From NCBI RefSeq assembly GCF_023015805.1, contig NZ_JALKBA010000003.1, forward strand, positions 124,001 through 188,000: a DNA stretch of 64,000 nucleotides, written 5' to 3'. The notes under the pieces were generated by a model. That model was given only the letters and a program-made list of their open reading frames with translations, ran no database searches and was not told the DNA's origin. The DNA comes from Cellulophaga sp. F20128. Lineage in GTDB: Bacteria > Bacteroidota > Bacteroidia > Flavobacteriales > Flavobacteriaceae. The position numbers and the translations under genes were made by a program. Positions 9,234 to 17,235 of the stretch are shown piece by piece (positions within the stretch are counted from its first letter, which is position 1; the number at the start of each line of letters is the position of its first letter).

Positions 9234-10367
9234 TTAGTTTTTAAATAAAGTAGCTATAGGTTTAATAGCATCATCAAAAGCTGTTTCCTTTGGTGTAATA
9301 GCCATACCATTTCTTAACTGACCAACTCCAGATACAATAATTTGGTCTTCTAAAGTAACGCCTGTATCAACAACATATAAATTGTCTACAGCTGTTTTTA
9401 CTTTAATAATTGAAGTGGTAACTTTATTGTCTTCCCCAAGTTTAAATACCATAATATTTCCTTGTTGTTCATAAGTTGCTTGCTGAGGAACGACAGTTAC
9501 ATCTTTAAAAATAGTAGGAATTTGAATTGTACCACTATTACCGTTTGTTACTAATTGGTTAGGATTCTCAAAAATAGCCCTGAAACTTACTGTTCCTGTA
9601 TTTTGATTGATTTGGCCCGAACTAGTTTCAATTTTTCCTTTTTCGGAGTAGGTGCTGCCGTTGGCAAGGATTAAATTTACTGGAGGAAAATTGGTAAGTT
9701 TTTCTGCTAAATTTTCACCTTCTGAATTTTGTAGAAAGTCTAAATATTGGGTTTCATTTAAACTAAAAAACGCATAAACTTGTTTAATATCGCTAACAGT
9801 AGTTAATGGTGTAGCATCACTTGGGCTAATTAATGCCCCTTCTCTAAAATTAATTTTACCAACAAAACCATCAACAGAACTTTTAATAGTTGCGTAACTA
9901 ATACTAGCAGAAACGCTACTGTAATTTGCTAAAGCTTGCGCTAAATTAGCCTTGGCAGTTTCTAATTGTACTGCACTAATAATATTTTTTTCTACTAGGG
10001 GAATTAGTTTTTTTACTTCAACTTCTGCTACATTAATTTGTGCTTTAGCAGCACCTGCATCTTGACTTAAAGATTGTGTTTCTAATTGAAATAAAATTTG
10101 ACCTTTACGTACTTTTTGGCCTTCGTCTACCAAGACTTTTTTAATATATCCAGGAGCTTTGGCTCTTATATCACTGTTTACTATGCCTTCTATATTTGCA
10201 GGGTATTCTTGATAAGCAGTTACTGTTTTTGTCTGCATTTTAGCTACCGGAAAAGTAGGGGCAGGTCCTTGCATCATGGTCGTTGCTTGTTCTTCTTTGT
10301 TGCCACAGCTTAGGACAAGGAAAAATACGCTTAGCGTTAGTAGGGAGTATAGATTATTCTTTTTCAT
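9234..10367 (-). CDS. RND efflux periplasmic adaptor (membrane fusion protein, AcrA/MexA type)
   Basis: Adaptor linking the pump to the outer-membrane factor, 377 residues. It is a lipoprotein (hydrophobic N-terminus ending VLSC at about residue 21). The order is a short beta segment, a lipoyl half-motif (SDIRAKAPGYIKKVLVDEGQ in the residue 65-85 region), an alpha-helical hairpin around residues 105-150, the second lipoyl half (TIKSSVDGFVGKINFREGAL), then beta-barrel and membrane-proximal domains with FENPNQLVTNGNSG. It is the first structural gene of the efflux operon, 12 bases after the regulator and 22 bases before the pump gene. Confidence 0.95.
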   Translation of the reverse strand: MKKNNLYSLLTLSVFFLVLSCGNKEEQATTMMQGPAPTFPVAKMQTKTVTAYQEYPANIEGIVNSDIRAKAPGYIKKVLVDEGQKVRKGQILFQLETQSLSQDAGAAKAQINVAEVEVKKLIPLVEKNIISAVQLETAKANLAQALANYSSVSASISYATIKSSVDGFVGKINFREGALISPSDATPLTTVSDIKQVYAFFSLNETQYLDFLQNSEGENLAEKLTNFPPVNLILANGSTYSEKGKIETSSGQINQNTGTVSFRAIFENPNQLVTNGNSGTIQIPTIFKDVTVVPQQATYEQQGNIMVFKLGEDNKVTTSIIKVKTAVDNLYVVDTGVTLEDQIIVSGVGQLRNGMAITPKETAFDDAIKPIATLFKN

Positions 10368-10379
10368 TTAGGCTTAAGT

Positions 10380-10883
10380 TTAAATATTGGATTTATTTGT
10401 TGATAATTTTGTTCTTAATTCTTCTATTGATAGGGTTGCTTCGTCTATAAATTTGATATAATCATCGTGGAAATTTAAATCGAATTTATCTTCCTCATTT
10501 TCGATTTTTTTATTGTTTATCGTTTCTTTGTAATTCTTCAACTCCATATGGATATCACGTTCTTCTTTCCATTTCGTTGTGATACTTTCTATGTGTTGAA
10601 TAATTATATCTTTATTTATAATAAAATATTTTTTACGATCGCCAGTTTTAGTGAAATACACAATCTTATTTAAATCTTGTAAATGATTGAGGTGGGTTGA
10701 AATTGTACTTTTACTTGCGCAAAGAATGGTAACCATATCTTCAAATGTGGTTCCTTTTTTCCCCGTAAGAATGATGTAAGCTAATATGCGAGCAGCAACA
10801 GGTGCTAATTGCTCTCTGAATTCTAAATGAACTCCTAGTTTTTCAACCAAGCGCATTTTTTCTTTGCAGATATTTTCTTTCAT
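10380..10883 (-). CDS. GbsR/MarR-type winged-helix transcription regulator
   Basis: A 167-residue DNA-binding protein. Residues about 25-85 form a winged helix: ILAYIILTGKK, then the recognition helix ASKSTISTHLNHL, then a wing ending KKYFIIN. The C-terminal third is a charged helical segment suited to dimerisation. It heads the efflux operon (12 bases before the adaptor gene), a common arrangement in Bacteroidota in which a GbsR-type regulator represses a linked RND pump until a ligand binds. A perfect palindrome lies about 75 bases upstream of its start and is a good candidate binding site. The ligand is unknown. Confidence 0.88.
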   Translation of the reverse strand: MKENICKEKMRLVEKLGVHLEFREQLAPVAARILAYIILTGKKGTTFEDMVTILCASKSTISTHLNHLQDLNKIVYFTKTGDRKKYFIINKDIIIQHIESITTKWKEERDIHMELKNYKETINNKKIENEEDKFDLNFHDDYIKFIDEATLSIEELRTKLSTNKSNI

Positions 10884-10955
10884 TTTAAATAGTTTTGCTA
10901 CTGTTTATACAACAAACGTAATCATAATACAGTAAAATTCTGCGCAAAAATAATT

Positions 10956-10981
10956 ATTAGTTCGGAACAAACCGAACTAAT
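10956..10981. promoter_or_regulatory. Palindromic operator candidate upstream of the efflux operon
   Basis: Perfect 10-bp inverted repeat: ATTAGTTCGG at 10956-10965 and CCGAACTAAT at 10972-10981, separated by six bases. It lies in the only gap upstream of the regulator-led efflux operon, the position expected of an autoregulatory site. Confidence 0.7.
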
Positions 10982-11061
10982 CGAAGTTAATTAATTGTTA
11001 AATAATTAAACGGGTAGGTGCAAACCTAGAAATAGGATGCTTAGTTTATTTGTGAGTGGCT

Positions 11062-12096
11062 TTAAAGGGATTTCCGGTAAATTAAATTAAACGGATTTTT
11101 CACTTTCCCTTTTTCGTTATCAAGAATCATATTTGCAGCCGTCATTCCCATCTTTTTAAAATCGGTTGAAATAACTGTAATTCCTAATAATTCCTTAAGT
11201 GGAGTTTCATTGTAAGAGATTATCCCAATGTCTTTACCTAATTGAAGATTATTGTCTCTAACTTGTTTTATTAAATTTACAAGATCTGATTCTTCAATGG
11301 TAATAAATAAATCTCCTTTTTTAAGGATTATATCCTCGTATATTTCATCTAGAACCTCAGATTCTATTGAAAATTCTGCGCAAAATTTACGGAACCCATG
11401 CAGAATTCTACGAGGGTATGGGTACACTATACTTTCGGGATAGGCTAAAATTAATCTGTTGTATTTTTTTATTTTGGACAAGCCTCCTTTTAGTCCATTA
11501 TAGATATCGTTCTCAAAATCTTGGTAAACTTCGATGGCAGCCCCTTTAAGGTTGAGATTGTTATTGTCCATTATGACCAATTTTTCCTTTGGAATCTTAT
11601 TTATCGTTGCTAGTATTTTGTTAGAAAAACTAATGTGTTTAAGATTGTCAGTTTTAAAATGGGGCATAATTATATAATAATCATAGGCTCCAAGGTTTTT
11701 GTCAATAGTGTTTATAAAGAGTGATTCGTCACAATGGTAAATGTGCAGGTCTGTATGAGAATTGTTGCCAATATTATTAATAAACGAATTGTAAATATTC
11801 ATTTTATAGGAACTCAATTTATTTATCAAGAACAAAATATTAATTTTTGAAATTAACTTCGTCCGAGTAACATAATATCCTTTCCCTCGAATGGAAGAAA
11901 TTATTTTTCGTTCCTTCAATATATTGTAGGCCTTTTCTACCGTATCTCTTGACAGATCAAAATCTTCACTAAGTCCATTTATTGACGGAATTTTTTGATC
12001 TATTTTTAACGTTCCAGTACGGATGTTGTCAATGATCGAATTTACAATTTGCTGGTATTTAGGAATTCTTGAATTTGTATTTATTTTTATAATCAT
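11062..12096 (-). CDS. GntR-type transcription regulator with LacI-like sugar-binding domain
   Basis: A 344-residue regulator with an N-terminal GntR winged helix (residues about 1-75: IPKYQQIVNSIIDNIRTG, LSEDFDLSRDTVEKAYNIL, and a wing with GKGYYV) joined to a periplasmic-binding-protein-like domain of the LacI/AraR kind. DIGIISYNETPL and a C-terminal MGMTAANMIL helix are typical of that domain. The architecture matches AraR-like sugar-responsive repressors. It is divergent from the L-rhamnose operon, with 221 bases between the starts, so it most likely responds to L-rhamnose or a phosphorylated intermediate. A 12-bp-arm palindrome and a 21-bp element lie in that gap. Effector and sign of regulation are inferred, not seen. 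Confidence 0.87.
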   Translation of the reverse strand: MIIKINTNSRIPKYQQIVNSIIDNIRTGTLKIDQKIPSINGLSEDFDLSRDTVEKAYNILKERKIISSIRGKGYYVTRTKLISKINILFLINKLSSYKMNIYNSFINNIGNNSHTDLHIYHCDESLFINTIDKNLGAYDYYIIMPHFKTDNLKHISFSNKILATINKIPKEKLVIMDNNNLNLKGAAIEVYQDFENDIYNGLKGGLSKIKKYNRLILAYPESIVYPYPRRILHGFRKFCAEFSIESEVLDEIYEDIILKKGDLFITIEESDLVNLIKQVRDNNLQLGKDIGIISYNETPLKELLGITVISTDFKKMGMTAANMILDNEKGKVKNPFNLIYRKSL

Positions 12097-12174
12097 AATT
12101 AGTTCCTCTAAATTCCCAATACTTTATTTGCCTAAAGTCGTCATTATACTATTGACTTTACAAAAATAGACAAC

Positions 12175-12202
12175 ATAATTGATTTTAAGAAAAATCAATT
12201 AT
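12175..12202. promoter_or_regulatory. 12-bp-arm palindrome between the GntR and rhamnose genes
   Basis: Perfect inverted repeat with arms ATAATTGATTTT (12175-12186) and AAAATCAATTAT (12191-12202), spacer AAGA. It overlaps the likely promoter of the rhamnose operon and lies 79 bases upstream of the divergent regulator start. It is an operator candidate for the GntR-type protein. Confidence 0.65.
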
Positions 12203-12209
12203 TAGTTTG
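12179..12209 (+). promoter_or_regulatory. Candidate Bacteroidota-type promoter for the rhamnose operon
   Basis: A TTG at 12179-12181 is followed after 20 bases by TTAGTTTG at 12202-12209, one base from the Bacteroidota -7 consensus TAnnTTTG. The spacing fits the known -33/-7 arrangement. The predicted transcript start would fall near 12215-12220, upstream of the 21-bp element. Confidence 0.4.
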
Positions 12210-12241
12210 CAATTTCTCATTTATTTTATTAAAAATGTATA

Positions 12242-12262
12242 AAAACAGCACAGTACAGGATA
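12242..12262 (+). promoter_or_regulatory. 21-bp element shared with the SusC promoter region
   Basis: AAAACAG, one variable base, then ACAGTACAGGATA. The same sequence occurs in gene-relative orientation upstream of the SusC gene (39645-39625) with 20 of 21 bases identical. It lies 55 bases before the aldolase/dehydrogenase start codon. Within it ACAG recurs at 5-base steps and it contains an AGTACA core. Confidence 0.65.
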
Positions 12263-12317
12263 GAATGTTGTTATAGCTATATTACATTAGCAAATATTAA
12301 TAAACAAGATTCATATT

Positions 12318-14423
12318 ATGATTAACCCCGTTAAGAAGTTTAGCCACGTAAATTACTTGTGGAATAAGAAAAAGGAAGAAGAGTTAGGTGATGATCAAAT
12401 TGCATTATTTTTATACAGGTCAAATATTCTTGGAGCAGATTTAAGAATCACGAATTATGGAGGAGGAAATACCAGTTGTAAAACCGTTGAAAAGGATCCC
12501 TTAACCAATGAAGAAGTTGAAGTAATGTGGGTAAAAGGTTCTGGGGGTGATATAGGAACGCTTACAAGGTCGGGAATAGCGGGTTTGTATACAGAACGAT
12601 TACGTAATTTAAAAAATGTTTATGGAGGCTTGAATGATGAAGATCGAATGGTTGGACTTTTTAACCATTGTATTTATGATTTGGATAGTAAAGCACCTTC
12701 AATAGATACACCATTACATGGGTTATTACCTTTTAAACATATAGATCATTTGCACCCCGATGCCTTAATAGCTGTGGCAGCGGCCAAGGATAGTGAAAAA
12801 GTAACCAAAGAAATTTGGGGCGGTACTATGGGATGGGTGCCTTGGCAACGTCCTGGTTTTGATTTGGGACTTCAATTGGAAAAATGTTTGAATGATAACC
12901 CAGGTATTAGGGGAATTGTTTTAGGAAGTCACGGGTTGTTTACTTGGGGTGATACTTCGTATGAGTGTTATATGAATAGTTTGGAAGTTATAGAAACAGC
13001 TTCTGAATATATTGAGAAAAAGATAAAAGAGAAAGGAGCAGTTTTTGGGGGTCAGAAAATAGAAAGTCTACCTAAAGAGGAACGTTTAGAGAAAGCAGCA
13101 CAATTAATGCCGTTGTTAAGAGGTTTGTGTTCTTCAGAAAATAGAATGATAGGTCACTTTAGTGATGCCGAAGTTGTGTTAGAGTATATAAATAGTAATG
13201 ATTTAGAACGATTGGCTCCTATGGGAACTTCTTGTCCTGATCATTTTTTACGTACAAAAATTCAACCCTTGGTACTTACGCTTACTACTGCGGAAGATAT
13301 ATCTGATACAAAAGGGATTTTAAAGAAGCTAGAGCCTGCTTTTGCAGCATACAGAGATGAATATAAAAACTATTATGATACCTGTAAGCGCTCTAATAGT
13401 CCAGCGATGCGAGATCCTAACCCAGTAATCATTATTTACCCAGGTGTTGGGATGTTTAGCTTTGCTAAAAATAAACAAACAACGCGGGTAGCCAGTGAGT
13501 TTTATATTAATGCTATAAATGTTATGCGTGGTGCTGAGGCAATTACGGCATATACTTCATTACCAAGGCAAGAAGCTTTTGATATAGAATATTGGCTGTT
13601 GGAAGAGGCTAAATTATCTAGAATGCCAAAAGAACAGCCTTTGTCTAGAAAAGTAGCATTTATTACTGGAAGTGGAGGAGGAATAGGTAAAGCCATTGCT
13701 GATAAATTAGCAGCAGAAGGGGCTAATATAGTATTGTCTGATATTGCTGAGGATAGATTAAAAGAAGGTGTAAAAACATACAAGTCAGATGTAGCTACCT
13801 ATGCAGTTTGTGATGTTACCAATGCTGCCTCAATTGCTGACGCCTATAAAAAAGCGTGTTTAGAGTTTGGAGGTGTAGATATCGTAGTTCACAGTGCCGG
13901 ACTAGCAATATCGAAACCAATTGAAGAAACTACGGAGAAAGATTGGGATATTCTACAAAATGTGCTGGTTAAAGGCCAGTTTGAATTGGCAAAACAAATG
14001 GTTGGAGTTATGCGTAAGCAAAACTTAGGAGGAGACTTTATTAGTATAGCCAGTAAAAACGGATTGGTTTCAGGACCAAACAATGTAGGTTATGGAACGG
14101 CTAAAGCAGCGCAACAACATATGGCCAGGTTGTTAGCGGCGGAATTAGCAGGAGATAAGATCCGCGTAAACACTGTTAATCCAGATGGTGTAATTGTGGG
14201 TAGTAAAATTTGGGAAGGTGACTGGGCAGAAGGCCGTGCTAAAGCTTATGGAATAACTGTAGATGAGTTGCCAGCACATTACGCAAAAAGAAATTTATTA
14301 AATGAAATTATATATCCAGAAGATATCGCAAACGGCGTATTTTCTTTGGTTGCTATTTTGGATAAAACCACTGGAAACATTATTAATGTAGACGGTGGAA
14401 TGGCGAATGCATTTGTACGGTAA
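12318..14423 (+). CDS. Bifunctional rhamnulose-1-phosphate aldolase / lactaldehyde dehydrogenase (RhaD-SDR fusion)
   Basis: Cytoplasmic 701-residue fusion. Residues about 1-420 form a class II aldolase domain that splits L-rhamnulose 1-phosphate into DHAP and L-lactaldehyde; GGGNTSCK, the metal-site motif HLHPD (H144, H146) and GSHGLFTWG are visible. Residues about 445-701 form a short-chain dehydrogenase with the nucleotide-binding motif TGSGGGIG and catalytic Y592 and K596 in YGTAK, expected to act on lactaldehyde. Such fusions (RhaEW type) are known in L-rhamnose pathways of several bacterial phyla. It is first in an operon with the isomerase and kinase. Fucose and rhamnose aldolases are related, but the isomerase partner supports rhamnose. 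Confidence 0.92.
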   Translation: MINPVKKFSHVNYLWNKKKEEELGDDQIALFLYRSNILGADLRITNYGGGNTSCKTVEKDPLTNEEVEVMWVKGSGGDIGTLTRSGIAGLYTERLRNLKNVYGGLNDEDRMVGLFNHCIYDLDSKAPSIDTPLHGLLPFKHIDHLHPDALIAVAAAKDSEKVTKEIWGGTMGWVPWQRPGFDLGLQLEKCLNDNPGIRGIVLGSHGLFTWGDTSYECYMNSLEVIETASEYIEKKIKEKGAVFGGQKIESLPKEERLEKAAQLMPLLRGLCSSENRMIGHFSDAEVVLEYINSNDLERLAPMGTSCPDHFLRTKIQPLVLTLTTAEDISDTKGILKKLEPAFAAYRDEYKNYYDTCKRSNSPAMRDPNPVIIIYPGVGMFSFAKNKQTTRVASEFYINAINVMRGAEAITAYTSLPRQEAFDIEYWLLEEAKLSRMPKEQPLSRKVAFITGSGGGIGKAIADKLAAEGANIVLSDIAEDRLKEGVKTYKSDVATYAVCDVTNAASIADAYKKACLEFGGVDIVVHSAGLAISKPIEETTEKDWDILQNVLVKGQFELAKQMVGVMRKQNLGGDFISIASKNGLVSGPNNVGYGTAKAAQQHMARLLAAELAGDKIRVNTVNPDGVIVGSKIWEGDWAEGRAKAYGITVDELPAHYAKRNLLNEIIYPEDIANGVFSLVAILDKTTGNIINVDGGMANAFVR

Positions 14424-14451
14424 TTAAGTAGAGTTAGTTGGAAGAAAGTTT

Positions 14452-14475
14452 CTATGGGTTGGTTACAACCCATAG
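14452..14475 (+). terminator. Intercistronic hairpin between the aldolase and isomerase genes
   Basis: Perfect 10-bp stem, CTATGGGTTG (14452-14461) and CAACCCATAG (14466-14475), with loop GTTA. The following stretch is CGGCTTCTTTG rather than a clean T run, so partial termination or transcript processing is as likely as full termination. The isomerase gene begins 52 bases later. Confidence 0.55.
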
Positions 14476-14527
14476 CGGCTTCTTTGTTTAAGAATTTGGT
14501 TATTTTACGATACAAAAATAAGTATAT

Positions 14528-15808
14528 ATGAAAATAGAGAAAAGTCAAATAGGAGATGTAAATAAGGCAGCTGCAATAGTTCATAAAGAAGGGTTTGATT
14601 TTTTGGGACATACATTGACTAGAAACAATACCAATGTAGAAGCTGTTATTGAAAAATTGCAAAAATTTCAAGTTGCTATTCCAAGCTGGGCTTTAGGCGC
14701 CGGTGGCACGCGGTTTGGTAGGTTTGGTTTTTATGGAGAACCTTCTAGTCTAGAACAGAAAATTGATGATGTTGGGTTGCTGCATGCATTAACAAAAACA
14801 GCGGGAGCTGTTTCCTTGCATATTCCTTGGGATGTTCCTTCAGATTATACGGCAATTAAAGAATTAGCAAGTTCACATGAAATTCTTTTTGATGCTGTTA
14901 ATTCTAATACTTTTCAAGATCAAAAAGGAACTTCAAATAGTTATAAGTTTGGTTCTTTAAGCAATCAATCTAATGATTCAAGAGCACAGGCTATACAGCA
15001 TAATATTGATGTCATCAATATTGGGAATAAACTTGGTTCCAAAAGTCTTACAGTATGGTTAGCAGATGGTGCTTGCTTTCCTGGGCAGAGTAATTTTCAA
15101 ACGGCTTTACAACATACACAAGATAGTTTAAAAGAAATATATAAAGAACTACCTGAAGATTGGAAGATGTTTATAGAATACAAGCCCTACGAACCTAATT
15201 TTTACAGCACCGTTATTCAAGATTGGGGAACTTCCTTTATGCTTGCTAACGAATGTGGAGATAAGGCCTTTACGTTGGTTGATTTAGGACACCATTTGCC
15301 CAATTCTAACATCGAACAAATTGTTGCAACTTTAATGTTAAAAGGGAAGCTTGGTGGTTTTCATTTTAACGATAGTAAATATGGAGATGATGATCTTACG
15401 GTTGGAAGCATAAAGCCGTATGCCTTGTTTCTTATTTTTAATGAGTTGGTTTATGGGATGGATAACAATCCGCAAAACCCGTATCCAGCTTGGATGATAG
15501 ATGCAAGTCATAACGTAAAGGATCCTTTAGAGGATTTAATACAATCTTTAGAGGCCATTCAAGAAGCGTATGCAAAGGCACTTTTGATAGACCAAAAAGC
15601 GTTGAAAATTGCGCAGCAAGAGCATGATGTTGTAAAATGTCAAGAAATTTTGCAAAATGCTTATCGAACAGATGTTAGGCCTCTATTAAGAGAAGCGAGG
15701 TTAAGAGTTGGTGGAGCGTTGGAGCCAATTCAGGCATATAGATCCTTAAAAATTAGGGAAGGCCTAATTAAAGAAAGAGGAAAAAACAGTATTGCAACAG
15801 GCTTATAA
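14528..15808 (+). CDS. rhaI: L-rhamnose isomerase (RhaI type)
   Basis: Cytoplasmic metal-dependent TIM-barrel isomerase that converts L-rhamnose to L-rhamnulose, 426 residues, close to the Pseudomonas stutzeri-type and Gram-positive-type RhaI rather than E. coli RhaA. Visible landmarks are WALGAGGTRFGRF near residues 55-67, SLHIPWDVP, the metal-ligand region FIEYKPYEPN near residue 219, LVDLGHHLPN near 257, and GFHFNDSKYGDDDLTVGS near 285-302. It sits between the aldolase/dehydrogenase and kinase genes, only nine bases before the kinase start. RhaI-type enzymes often accept other aldoses, so substrate range could be broader. Confidence 0.92.
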   Translation: MKIEKSQIGDVNKAAAIVHKEGFDFLGHTLTRNNTNVEAVIEKLQKFQVAIPSWALGAGGTRFGRFGFYGEPSSLEQKIDDVGLLHALTKTAGAVSLHIPWDVPSDYTAIKELASSHEILFDAVNSNTFQDQKGTSNSYKFGSLSNQSNDSRAQAIQHNIDVINIGNKLGSKSLTVWLADGACFPGQSNFQTALQHTQDSLKEIYKELPEDWKMFIEYKPYEPNFYSTVIQDWGTSFMLANECGDKAFTLVDLGHHLPNSNIEQIVATLMLKGKLGGFHFNDSKYGDDDLTVGSIKPYALFLIFNELVYGMDNNPQNPYPAWMIDASHNVKDPLEDLIQSLEAIQEAYAKALLIDQKALKIAQQEHDVVKCQEILQNAYRTDVRPLLREARLRVGGALEPIQAYRSLKIREGLIKERGKNSIATGL

Positions 15809-15816
15809 AATTGAGA

Positions 15817-17190
15817 ATGAAAAAGGAAGTAACGGCTGTTTTTGATATTGGAAAAACGAACAAAAAGTTTTTTTTATTTGACACTGACTTTAAGGAAGTG
15901 TATCGAGAATATAAAAAATTTGATCTTATAGCCGATGAAGATGGTCATCCAACTGAAAATCTACTCGCACTTCAAAATTGGTTAAAAGATGTTTTTGACA
16001 GTATCTTAAAAGCGGAAGAGTATGATGTAACAGCTATTAATTTTTCTACCTATGGGGCTAGTCTTGTCCATTTAGATGAAAATGGAGAAGTTGTAACACC
16101 TCTTTACGATTATACGAAACCACTTGATACAGAAATTACCCAATCTTTTTATGAAAAATATGGCCCAGAGTTAGAATTTTCAAAGGATACCGGGTCTACA
16201 AATTCAGGAATGTTGAATTCAGGAATGCAGTTATATTGGTTAAAATATGCCAAACCAGAGGTCTTTAAAAAAATTAAATATTCCTTACACCTTCCTCAAT
16301 ACATCAGTTATATTTTTACGGGAATACCGGTGAGTGAGTATACCAGTATTGGGTGTCATACAGCTCTGTGGGATTATACCAAGAAAGACTATCACGACTG
16401 GGTGTATCAAGAAAAAATTGATGTTAAATTACCGCCAATAGTTTCTACAGAGACCAGTATTAATATGAATTACAATGGAAAACGTATTAAAATTGGTGTT
16501 GGTATTCACGATAGTTCCTCGGCCTTATTGCCTTATGTGCGCAGTATAAAAAAACCTTTTGTACTTGTGTCTACAGGGACTTGGAGTATCACTTTAAACC
16601 CTTTTTCAAAAACACCGCTTTCGGCTACCGAAGTAAAAATGAATTGTATTAATTACATGCGTATTAATGGGAAGGCTGTAAAAGCATCACGTTTGTTTTT
16701 AGGTAACGAATATAAAATGCAACTTAAAGAACTCACAGCATATTTTAAAGTTTCAAAGGATTATCATAAGGAGATTCAGTTTAATTATGAGACCTATACC
16801 GAAATTAGGAAGGATTTTAAACACCTGTTTACTTGGTATGGTATTGAAACTGAAAAAGCACCTGAAGTAACAAAGATACCCTATGATACTTTTGAGTGCG
16901 CCTACCATCATTTGATGATAGAATTGGTATTGCTACAAGTGAAGAGTGTGGAACTTGCTGTAGGTGATATGGAAATTGGGCGTTTGTATATAGATGGAGG
17001 TTTTACAGATAATGATGTGTATATAAAACTATTATCTCATTATTTAAGAAAGATGAAATTACGAACAACAAACGCTTCTTTAGGATCAGCACTAGGAGCG
17101 GCAATTTCCATTTCAGATAGTAAATTAAATTCAAAATTTTTAAAGAAAAATTATTCCTTAAAAAAGCATGTTCCCTTTATTATTAAATAA
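15817..17190 (+). CDS. L-rhamnulose kinase (FGGY carbohydrate kinase)
   Basis: Phosphorylates L-rhamnulose at O1 with ATP. The ATG at 15817 is preferred over an in-frame TTG at 15811 and gives about 457 residues beginning MKKEVTAVFDIGKTNKK, the N-terminal phosphate-binding strand. GVGIHDSSSALLPY near residue 230 holds the likely catalytic aspartate, VLVSTGTWS is the second ATPase motif, and LYIDGGFTDN with LGSALGAA marks the adenosine site. Together with the isomerase and aldolase it completes the isomerase-kinase-aldolase route. FGGY kinases differ in substrate with little sequence change, so the assignment rests largely on the neighbours. Confidence 0.88.
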   Translation: MKKEVTAVFDIGKTNKKFFLFDTDFKEVYREYKKFDLIADEDGHPTENLLALQNWLKDVFDSILKAEEYDVTAINFSTYGASLVHLDENGEVVTPLYDYTKPLDTEITQSFYEKYGPELEFSKDTGSTNSGMLNSGMQLYWLKYAKPEVFKKIKYSLHLPQYISYIFTGIPVSEYTSIGCHTALWDYTKKDYHDWVYQEKIDVKLPPIVSTETSINMNYNGKRIKIGVGIHDSSSALLPYVRSIKKPFVLVSTGTWSITLNPFSKTPLSATEVKMNCINYMRINGKAVKASRLFLGNEYKMQLKELTAYFKVSKDYHKEIQFNYETYTEIRKDFKHLFTWYGIETEKAPEVTKIPYDTFECAYHHLMIELVLLQVKSVELAVGDMEIGRLYIDGGFTDNDVYIKLLSHYLRKMKLRTTNASLGSALGAAISISDSKLNSKFLKKNYSLKKHVPFIIK

Positions 17191-17235
17191 GTGGAAAGAG
17201 TGATAACCAATGAAAAACCTTTAACCTGAAATCTT

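Noticed and set aside
14279-14671. 130-codon minus-strand frame
   Set aside because: It overlaps the end of the aldolase/dehydrogenase gene and the start of the isomerase gene, both well supported, and has no recognisable domain.
12318-17190. L-fucose rather than L-rhamnose catabolism
   Set aside because: The isomerase is RhaI-like rather than FucI-like, the aldolase is fused to an SDR domain as in rhamnose pathways, and a GH78 rhamnosidase is in the locus. No fucosidase is seen.
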